Assembly: GCF_029894125.1 (NCBI RefSeq)
Contig: NZ_JARXYZ010000009.1
Coordinates: forward strand, 124,001-188,000
Reading direction: 5' to 3'
Source: Kitasatospora sp. MAA19
Lineage (GTDB): Bacteria; Actinomycetota; Actinomycetes; Streptomycetales; Streptomycetaceae
Length of the DNA: 64,000 nt
This document shows, one piece after another, positions 58,080-64,000 of the stretch (position 1 is its first letter; each line of letters starts with the position of its first letter). The notes under the pieces are model-generated. The model was not told where the DNA came from. It was given only the letters and a program-made list of their open reading frames with translations, and did no database searches. The translations under genes were made by a program, and so were the position numbers.

Positions 58080-58733
58080 TCAGCGCCGTGCGGCGCGGCG
58101 GCCGTTCGCAGGTGCGGCGCTGTCCAGCGCGGCCCGGGTGAGGGTGGTCGCGGTGTGCACGACGCTGGCGATCGCCTCCTCCGGGTCCAGCCGCGACAGG
58201 TCGGTCAGCGCGAACAGGGCCTCGGCGCTGACGACGACGGCGAGGTCGTTCTTGAGCTGCCTCACCGCGGCCGGGTCCGTGGCCCCGAGAGTGCCGTCAA
58301 GCGGGGCGAGCGCGTGGTCGATCAGGCCGAAGCGCATGGCCGGCCGAGCTTCGGCCGCCTCGGGGCGGGTGATCGTGGCCGCGATCATCGCGCGGGTCGC
58401 TCCCTGGTAGGTCAGCACCGTCCGCAGCAGGTGCTCGGTCGCGACGGCGACGCGTTCCACCGGGTCACGGGAGTCCGCGACCGACGCGAGCGCCTCGGCC
58501 GGGGTGGGCATCTGCCCGGCCAAGGCCTCCTGGAGCAGGCTCGCCAGGTCGGGGAAGTGCCGGTAGGCCGTGGCCTCGGACACCAGAGCCGACTTGGCGA
58601 TCCCAAGCATCGTCACATCGCGGCCAGTGCGCATCAGTTCGACTGCCGCCTGCACGATCGCCCTGCGCGTGCGCAGCTTCTGGTTCACGCGGCCCGCCGT
58701 GGCCTGCGGTGTCATCGGTTCGCCAGTGTGCAT
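58080..58733 (-). CDS. TetR-family transcriptional regulator
   Basis: 217 residues. N-terminal helix-turn-helix: RRAIVQAAVELMRTGRDVTM and SEATAYRHFPDLASLL. The C-terminal ligand domain is all-helical. An internal ATG at 58715 is an alternative start. The promoter region holds a near-palindrome (58761-58782) whose half-site also occurs at the cupin operon promoter, so this protein probably represses itself and the cupin-hydrolase-MFS operon. Confidence 0.85.
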   Translation of the reverse strand: MHTGEPMTPQATAGRVNQKLRTRRAIVQAAVELMRTGRDVTMLGIAKSALVSEATAYRHFPDLASLLQEALAGQMPTPAEALASVADSRDPVERVAVATEHLLRTVLTYQGATRAMIAATITRPEAAEARPAMRFGLIDHALAPLDGTLGATDPAAVRQLKNDLAVVVSAEALFALTDLSRLDPEEAIASVVHTATTLTRAALDSAAPANGRRAARR

Positions 58734-58760
58734 GGATCAAGAATAGCAAGTCGACCCTGA

Positions 58761-58782
58761 TGATGAGAGTTGGCTCGCATCA
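58761..58782. promoter_or_regulatory. TetR operator at its own gene
   Basis: TGATGAGAG (58761-58769), TTGG, CTCGCATCA (58774-58782): eight of nine arm positions pair. It lies about 28 bp upstream of the TetR start and shares ATGAGAG with the site at 54666-54683. Confidence 0.6.
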
Positions 58783-58799
58783 TGGGGCGCCGGGGTCGC

Positions 58800-59507
58800 A
58801 AACGGTCGCGCACGGGACGGGCCACCCTCCAGATTGCCGGTCATCGCAAGCGTCACAGTCTGCTCGAAAGGGAGAACCACGTCGGGGGGCGAATGTCCAC
58901 CCGCGAGGTGCGAGCCGGAGGCTCTCTCTACCGTGTCGACCGTGGCGCGAGTTGGCTCTCACACAACTACGCCCCGATGATCAAACTCTTGGAGGACGCC
59001 GGGCTCACCGGGCGGATGCTGCCCTGCTCGGACGAGCTGGGTGTGTTGCGCGACGGTCGCGTCCACCGCCTGTCCCTGGTCCGGAGCTCGGGCCTGCTGC
59101 GGACCGGACTGCTCGGGTGGCGTGCCAAGCTCAGGGCCGTCAACCTGCTGCGCGACCTCGCCGCGGCCCGCCGCCGACTGCGCTGGGAGGACCTGTCCCG
59201 AGCTGCGGAGCTGGACCGGGAGAACGCCGGGGAGTACGCGCTCCGCCGACTCGACCGCGAACTCCTGGACTACCTGGTGGAGCCGTTGTGCGGCAGCCAG
59301 TTCCTCGCGTCGGCCGAGGAGGTCGCCGCCGTCGGGGCCTTCTGCATCATGTGGGGCACGTTCGGAGCGGCGAGCTTCACCTTCGACGGTGGCACGGGGC
59401 GCCTCCCCGAATACCTCCTCGACACCCCCGTCATGGGCTCCCCCGGTACCCGGGTCGAACTGGGCGCGCAGGTCACCGAGATCCGCCGGGTGTTTTTACC
59501 GGGGTGA
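58800..59507 (+). pseudogene. flavin-dependent amine oxidase/desaturase-like fragment
   Basis: The part from about 58846 reads GHRKRHSLLERENHVGGRMS, then LYRVDRGASWLSHNYAPMIK and later FDGGTGRLPEYLL. That is the second FAD-binding region and following blocks of a protoporphyrinogen-oxidase-like NAD(P)/FAD oxidoreductase. The initial GxGxxG loop is not in frame and the last 200 or so residues are gone. The frame ends in a short T-rich stretch at about 59490. A relic truncated at both ends. Confidence 0.62.
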
Positions 59508-59685
59508 AATGGTTCAGGCACGGATTCCGTGAAGGGATCACGAGTCAGTGACGGTCTGTGTTGACTGGGATCTTGCTCCGAAGAGTCCGCCGGACGACCC
59601 GCTGTGAGAGATGATGCTCGGCATGACGACTTGAAGAGCACCGGCCGGACGGCAGCATTGGCGGAAGGTCGGGGGCTGGGAGGCG

Positions 59686-59970
59686 GTGTCCGACGGCGAT
59701 CGGCGAAAGTGTGCCGACTGTGGAACGCCGGTCCGCTCGTACCAGTACCGTTTCCACCCGCCCGAGTGCTCCATGTTCGAGCGCTGCATCGGATTCTCCT
59801 GGTGTTCCGGCTGCAGGATCTACTCCGGCAACATGGTGCACATCCCTCGGAAGCGAGTGCTGGTCGACGCGCTCGCTTCTCTTCCCCAGGAGCAACGGGA
59901 ACGGCTTCTTCGTTCGGAAACGCGACTGGTCGAGTTCCTGGACCGTCTGGTCCGAGACGGCAGCGGTTAG
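59686..59970 (+). CDS. small zinc-ribbon-like hypothetical protein
   Basis: 94 residues, GTG start. Two cysteine pairs are visible: KCADCGTP near the N-terminus and WCSGCRIYSG in the middle, with a further PPECSMFERC between them. These could bind one or two zinc ions. The C-terminal half is a charged helix, PQEQRERLLRSETRLVEFLD. I do not recognise a function. It sits among gene relics but its own frame looks intact. Confidence 0.6.
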   Translation: MSDGDRRKCADCGTPVRSYQYRFHPPECSMFERCIGFSWCSGCRIYSGNMVHIPRKRVLVDALASLPQEQRERLLRSETRLVEFLDRLVRDGSG

Positions 59971-60023
59971 GACTTGTCCGGTCGATCATGTGACTATCGC
60001 CCGCCTTGGTCGTTGGATCGGAC

Positions 60024-60185
60024 ATGGGGCGGGGAGATCTCACGGATGCCGAGTGGGAACGGCTTCGGCCGTTCCTGCCGGTCAGCAACAGGCGTTGTGG
60101 CCGGTGGCGGGACCACCGGCAGGTGATCGACGGGATTCTGCACCGGGTGCGGACCGGAGTGCACTGGCGTTCACGGCCTGCCTGA
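60024..60185 (+). pseudogene. IS5-type transposase, N-terminal fragment
   Basis: From the ATG at 60024 the frame reads MGRGDLTDAEWERLRPFLPV, then RDHRQVIDGILHRVRTGVHW, the standard start of Streptomyces IS5-family transposases. It breaks after about 49 residues and continues directly into a permease sequence. The rest of the element is missing. Confidence 0.75.
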
Positions 60186-60733
60186 TGGCCTCCCAGGGCG
60201 GCGCGGCGCGCGGGCTCTACTCGCTCGCCCGCGACGACGTCTTCCCCTTCTCCCGGCAGGTGCGCAAGGTCAACCGGCACAAGGCCCCGATCGGCGGCCT
60301 GGTCGCGGCGACCGTGGTCAGCTGCGCGGCACTGCCGCTCGGACTGAGCACCTCGGCCATGGGCAGCCTGATCACCTTCGGGAGCGCGGCGACCTTCGTC
60401 CCGTTCTTCCTGCTCTGCGCGGTCGCCCTGGTCGCCCGGCTGCGCCGCAGCTGGACGCCCTCCGGCGCGGTCCGCTACAGCCGTCTCGGGACGCCGCTCA
60501 ACGCGCTGGCGTTGCTGTGGACAGGGCTCGAGGTGGTCAACATATGCTGGCCCCGCAGCATCCTGTCGCCGGCCGGTGCCCCCTGGTACCAGATCTGGGC
60601 AGCGTTGCTGGGCGTCGGCACCGTGACCCTGGCCGGCCTCGGCTACCTCCTGGTCCGCCGACCGCACCTGCGGATGAGGACCGCGGACCAGGACCGTCCG
60701 ATCGGCGACGAGCTCGCGCCTGCCGTCATCTGA
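60170..60733 (+). pseudogene. APC-type amino acid permease, C-terminal fragment
   Basis: About 185 codons with four hydrophobic segments. They start at the IS5 break and read ACLMASQGGAARGLYSLARD (the conserved loop of APC permeases before a membrane helix), then APIGGLVAATVVSCAALPLG and FVPFFLLCAVALVARL. The N-terminal two thirds are absent. The permease was cut where the IS5 fragment now lies. Confidence 0.68.
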
Positions 60734-60978
60734 CGGAGTGCCGCCACCGGCCCGGCCTGCGCACCCTGACGTCGAGCGCCGCCCCGGCGCCACCCCGACG
60801 CCCCTTGCCGGGGCTTCGCTTCACGCTGACTGGCAATTCAGCCAGCCCCGGCCCGACCGTCCGCCTCGCCACCGAGCTCGCCACCGGTCCTACCGCGTGG
60901 TCCGCCGTAGGCGTCCACCCGGGTGCGGTTGAGGCGGAACACGTGGCCGGTGCCGGCGAACGGCACCGGGGCGCGTCG

Positions 60979-61701
60979 TCATGCCTGGCCGGTCGGCCGC
61001 AGTTCGCGTTCGAGAGCGGTCAGGGCGAACGTGTGCGCGGAGGCGTGCTGCCAACGCGGCCGCCCGAACATCACGTCTCCGGAGAGCCCGTTGAGCATGG
61101 CCACAGCCCTGATGACGAACGCGGACGGGTCCACCTCGGCGAACTGTCCCAGGGCTTGCCCCTCGAGCAGGATGGATTCCAGGCGCTCCTCCCAGGCCTC
61201 GGACAGCGCGGTGAGGAGTTGGCGGTCGGCGTCGTCGTGGCGCCGGGCCAGCACCTGCGTCCACAGCGCGTAGCGTTCGTCGCCCGGGTGGCCGGGCAGG
61301 TAGAAACGGACGAACAGTGCCAGCTTCTCGGCAGGGGACGCGGCCTCCTCCGCGGCCTGCTGGAACCGGGTCCCGAGGTCCGCTTCGCTCCATGCGAGGA
61401 CCTCGAGCAGCAGGCGGTCCTTCTTTCCGAAGTGGTACAGGATGTGCCCGGTGCTCATGCCCGCCCGCGCGGCGATGTCCGACATCCGCACGGCTGCGAC
61501 GCCCTTCTCGGCGATGGCGCTGATGGCGGCCCGCATCGCCCGTCCACGCGCCTCGTCGCCGCTGGGCTGACGCTTCCTTCCGGCCGAGGCAGGAGCGGGC
61601 AGGGGGGTGGTCCGCGGCTCGGCGCCCGTCGCGGGCCCGATCGGGCCTTCCGGTGAGAGGAGGCGCTTCAGCCGCGCGGGCCCGGTCTCTGGCGTCGACA
61701 T
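60979..61701 (-). CDS. TetR-family transcriptional regulator
   Basis: 240 residues. A 60-residue Pro/Arg-rich leader precedes the helix-turn-helix ARAGMSTGHILYHFGKKDRL. The C-terminal part is helical with a TetR_C-like pattern (RFYLPGHPGDERYALWTQVL). ATG at 61701 chosen over 61734 because GATGAGG stands before it. It is divergent from an amidase, with a CTAGA-rich operator between, so it probably represses both. Ligand likely an amide or related nitrogen compound; that is inference. Confidence 0.84.
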   Translation of the reverse strand: MSTPETGPARLKRLLSPEGPIGPATGAEPRTTPLPAPASAGRKRQPSGDEARGRAMRAAISAIAEKGVAAVRMSDIAARAGMSTGHILYHFGKKDRLLLEVLAWSEADLGTRFQQAAEEAASPAEKLALFVRFYLPGHPGDERYALWTQVLARRHDDADRQLLTALSEAWEERLESILLEGQALGQFAEVDPSAFVIRAVAMLNGLSGDVMFGRPRWQHASAHTFALTALERELRPTGQA

Positions 61702-61723
61702 GGCCTCATCTCGATTCCTGGGA

Positions 61724-61760
61724 GCTAGATCCATAGTCTAGACTGAAAATCTAGTCAGTG
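61724..61760. promoter_or_regulatory. CTAGA-repeat operator for TetR/amidase
   Basis: Within 37 bp there are CTAGAT (61725-61730), the perfect 10-bp palindrome AGTCTAGACT (61735-61744) and ATCTAGTC (61749-61756). ACTGA and TCAGT form a further pair around the last two. The block is AT-rich in GC-rich surroundings and lies just upstream of the TetR start. Confidence 0.7.
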
Positions 61761-61848
61761 CGACTGGGGGAGTGACGGCCACGCGTGCGCGATCAGCCCG
61801 ACGCCCAGCGGTTCGCCTGTCCGACCCAACCACTCAGGAGGCACCCGC

Positions 61849-63585
61849 ATGACGCGCGGATTCGACGTTGTGGAGACCGGTATCGCCGCCCTGCGCGCGG
61901 CGCTGGAGAAGGGCGAGACCACCGCGGTCGAGCTACTCGACGCCTACCTCGCGCGGATCGACGCGTACGACCGGCCCGGCACCGCCACAGCCCTCAACGC
62001 GATGGTCGTGATGAACCCGGACGCCCGCGCCGACGCCGAGGCCTCCGACGCACGCCGCGCGCGCGGCGAGACCCTCGGCCCCCTCGACGGCATCCCCTAC
62101 ACCGCCAAGGACAGCTACCTCGCCAAGGGGCTGACCGCCGCCGCCGGCTCGCCCGCCTTCGAACACCTCGTCGCCCAGCGCGACGCCTTCGCCATCGAGC
62201 GGCTGCGCGCCACCGGGGCCGTGCTCATCGGCCTGACCAACATGCCCCCGATGGCGAACGGCGGCATGCAGCGCGGCGTCTACGGCCGCGCCGAAAGCCC
62301 GTACAGCGCCGACTGGCTCACCAGCGCCTACGGCTCCGGCTCGTCCAACGGCTCGGGCACCGCCACGGCGGCCTCGTTCGGCGCGTTCGGCCTCGGCGAG
62401 GAGACCTGGTCCTCGGGCCGGGCACCCGCCTCCAACAACGCGCTGTGCGCCTACACCCCCAGCCGCGGCGTGATCTCGGTGCGCGGCAACTGGCCGCTCG
62501 TCCCGACCATGGACGTCGTCGTCCCCCACACCCGCACCATGGCCGACCTCCTCGAACTGCTCGACGTCATCGTGGCCGACGACCCGGACGCCCGCGGCGA
62601 CCTGTGGCGCTCCCAGCCCTGGATCGCACTCCCCGCACCGTCGCAGGTGCGCCCCACCTCGTACCCGTCGCTGGCCCCCACGAACGCGGCAGCGGCGCGC
62701 GCCACGCTCGCCGGCAAGCGCGTCGGCGTCCCCAGGATGTACATCAACGCCGACCCCGGCTCCGGGACCAACCCCGACGGCGGCATCGGCGGCCAGACCG
62801 GCCAGCGGATCGAGACCCGCCCCTCGGTGATCGCCCGGTGGGAAGCGGCCCGCCGCGACCTGGAGGCCGCCGGCGCCGAGGTGGTCGAGGTCGACTTCCC
62901 CGTCGTGTCGAACTACGAGTCCGACCGCCCCGGCACTCCCTCGCTGACCACCCGCGGCCTGGTCGGCGCCGACTTCCTCAAGGTCGAGATCGAGGACCTG
63001 TCCGCCTGGGCGTGGGACGACTTCCTGCGGGCCAACGGCGACCCCGCGCTCGCCACCCTCGCCGAGGTCGACGGCGCCCGTATCTGGCCCAAGCAGGAGG
63101 GTGAACTCCCGGACCGGTACGCCGGTTTCGACGACACGATCACCGACTACCCGCGTTTCGTGCGCGAGCGCCCGTACGCCTCGTTCACCGACATGCCGCA
63201 CCTCGAACAGGGGCTGCGCGGGCTCGAGGAGACCCGCCGGGTCGACCTGGAGCTGTGGATGGACGAACTGCGCCTGGACGCGGTGGTGTTCCCCACGGTC
63301 GCCGACGTGGGCCCCGCGGACATGGACGTGTCCGAGGCCTCCGCCGACCTCGGCTGGCGCAACGGCGTCTGGGTCGCGAACGGCAACCTGGTGCCCCGTC
63401 ACCTCGGCATCCCGACCGTGACCGTGCCCATGGGCACCATGACGGACACCGGCATGCCCGTCGGGCTGACCTTCGCGGGGCGCGCCTACGACGACAACGC
63501 CCTGCTGGCCCTCGCCGCGGCCTTCGAGGCCACCGGCAACCGGCGCACGGAGCCGCCCCGCACACCGCGACTGTCAGCGCAGTGA
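61849..63585 (+). CDS. amidase signature-family enzyme
   Basis: 578 residues. The catalytic Lys is in PYTAKDSYL, the cis-Ser in AYGSGSSNGSGTA, and the nucleophile region is GEETWSSGRAPASNN, a variant of the usual GSDTGGS. The late block TVPMGTMTDTGMPVGLTFAG closes the family pattern. It hydrolyses amides to acids and ammonia; family members also include allophanate hydrolases and glutamyl-tRNA amidotransferase subunits, but this is a stand-alone longer amidase. ATG with AGGAGG upstream. Divergent from its likely TetR regulator. Confidence 0.86.
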   Translation: MTRGFDVVETGIAALRAALEKGETTAVELLDAYLARIDAYDRPGTATALNAMVVMNPDARADAEASDARRARGETLGPLDGIPYTAKDSYLAKGLTAAAGSPAFEHLVAQRDAFAIERLRATGAVLIGLTNMPPMANGGMQRGVYGRAESPYSADWLTSAYGSGSSNGSGTATAASFGAFGLGEETWSSGRAPASNNALCAYTPSRGVISVRGNWPLVPTMDVVVPHTRTMADLLELLDVIVADDPDARGDLWRSQPWIALPAPSQVRPTSYPSLAPTNAAAARATLAGKRVGVPRMYINADPGSGTNPDGGIGGQTGQRIETRPSVIARWEAARRDLEAAGAEVVEVDFPVVSNYESDRPGTPSLTTRGLVGADFLKVEIEDLSAWAWDDFLRANGDPALATLAEVDGARIWPKQEGELPDRYAGFDDTITDYPRFVRERPYASFTDMPHLEQGLRGLEETRRVDLELWMDELRLDAVVFPTVADVGPADMDVSEASADLGWRNGVWVANGNLVPRHLGIPTVTVPMGTMTDTGMPVGLTFAGRAYDDNALLALAAAFEATGNRRTEPPRTPRLSAQ

Positions 63586-63660
63586 TGCGACGATGCCGCG
63601 CCACGTCGGGCGCGTGAGCCGTTTCACCGGTTGGACCGCCCGGCAGAGCCTCGGCGGCCA
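63586..63660. other. intergenic region, no feature seen
   Basis: Short gap between the amidase stop and the MarR relic. No terminator or site is visible here. Confidence 0.4.
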
Positions 63661-63860
63661 ACTACTCCTCGGAGGTGCCACAGCGGCTCGAACTCACCGA
63701 CACTGGGCGCGAGTTGTGCGTACGATCGCACCACCGCCGAGACCGCTGCCATCGCCGCCCGCCCGTGCGCCGGCATCCCGGCCGAGGACCTCGCCGCCGC
63801 CGACCGCGTGCGGGCCCTGATCATCCAGCGCCCCAGCGCCGAGCTGTCCGGGGCCGGGCC
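63661..63860 (+). pseudogene. MarR-type regulator C-terminal relic
   Basis: The frame reads LELTDTGRELCVR, then after one frame change TAETAAIAARPCAGIPAEDL and DRVRALIIQRPSAELSGAG. This is the order seen at the end of MarR proteins (the wing turn LTDxGR and the two final helices). The DNA-binding half is absent. Only about 60 conserved residues remain, so the call is tentative. Confidence 0.4.
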
Positions 63861-63874
63861 CGGCGGGTCCCGGC

Positions 63875-63915
63875 CCCGGGCCGCCTTCCGGGCCGCCTCC
63901 GGAAGGCGGCCCGGG
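63875..63915 (+). terminator. strong hairpin near the window end
   Basis: CCCGGGCCGCCTTCCGG (63875-63891) pairs perfectly with 63899-63915, a 17-bp stem with a 7-base loop. No T-run follows in the window. Probable transcription terminator. Confidence 0.65.
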
Positions 63916-64000
63916 CATCGTCCGTGCGCCACCGGGGCGATCGGATCCGCAGTTGCGCGGTCGGCGGTTGTGTTGGATCCGCTTCGGAAGGGATTTCCCC
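63916..64000. other. window end, no feature seen
   Basis: Eighty-five bases after the last hairpin. They contain no supported gene or site before the sequence ends. Confidence 0.4.

Overview
The window is GC-rich double-stranded DNA with strong third-position GC, Shine-Dalgarno GGAG/GAGG starts, frequent GTG starts, ATGA/GTGA gene overlaps and PucR, MarR, ROK, IclR and PP2C/SpoIIE-type regulators. This fits an actinomycete chromosome, most likely Streptomyces, Kitasatospora or a close relative, and probably an accessory or subtelomeric region. No rRNA and no complete tRNA was seen. Core housekeeping genes are absent. Catabolic operons, regulators and many broken genes dominate.

Layout. 0-6.4 kb: end of an alpha/beta hydrolase gene, then a PucR regulator divergent from an agmatinase/guanidinobutyrase, NCS1 permease, NTF2-like and aminobutyraldehyde dehydrogenase operon (guanidino-compound or polyamine catabolism). 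A tRNA 3' fragment follows at about 6.4 kb. 6.8-14.3 kb: a PLP desulfhydrase/deaminase gene, then a decayed minus-strand terpenoid locus (frameshifted class I terpene synthase, frameshifted cyclase-like protein, methyltransferase), a small unknown gene, a wrecked serine recombinase next to an AbiEii-type nucleotidyltransferase fragment, and a lipoprotein. 14.6-22 kb: NTF2-like protein, ROK regulator, SDR, PAS-GAF-PP2C phosphatase, GH1 beta-glucosidase and two gene relics. 22-26.6 kb: a MarR-controlled SDR, amidohydrolase, acyl-CoA ligase and MaoC operon, closed by a strong terminator.

26.8-35.3 kb is the most coherent pathway. Behind an IclR regulator lie pobA, ligJ, ligK, ligI, a fused ligA-ligB, ligC and a truncated aldo-keto reductase. 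By family assignment these take 4-hydroxybenzoate through protocatechuate by 4,5- (meta) ring cleavage to pyruvate and oxaloacetate. The operon end is cut by two tandem integrase-core transposases, the first of which has lost its catalytic Glu.

37.6-44.2 kb: a seven-bladed YVTN propeller protein with three IPT/TIG domains, a frameshifted IS701-type transposase, an RDD membrane protein, a secreted TNT-type NAD glycohydrolase candidate, and an IS110/GH1 chimeric relic. 44.2-54.4 kb: a 3-hydroxyacyl-CoA dehydrogenase, a DUF302 protein, and a PucR regulator divergent from a glutaryl-CoA dehydrogenase-like, CaiB CoA-transferase, crotonase and acetoacetate decarboxylase operon, then AraC, SDR and a small NTF2-like protein. 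54.6-58.7 kb: a cupin, hydrolase and MFS exporter operon; its promoter carries an operator resembling one in front of the convergent TetR gene. 58.8-64 kb: relics of a flavin oxidoreductase, an IS5 transposase and an APC permease, then a TetR regulator divergent from an amidase, and a MarR relic.

Many frameshifts are single-base. Each could be real decay or an assembly indel, and raw reads would decide.
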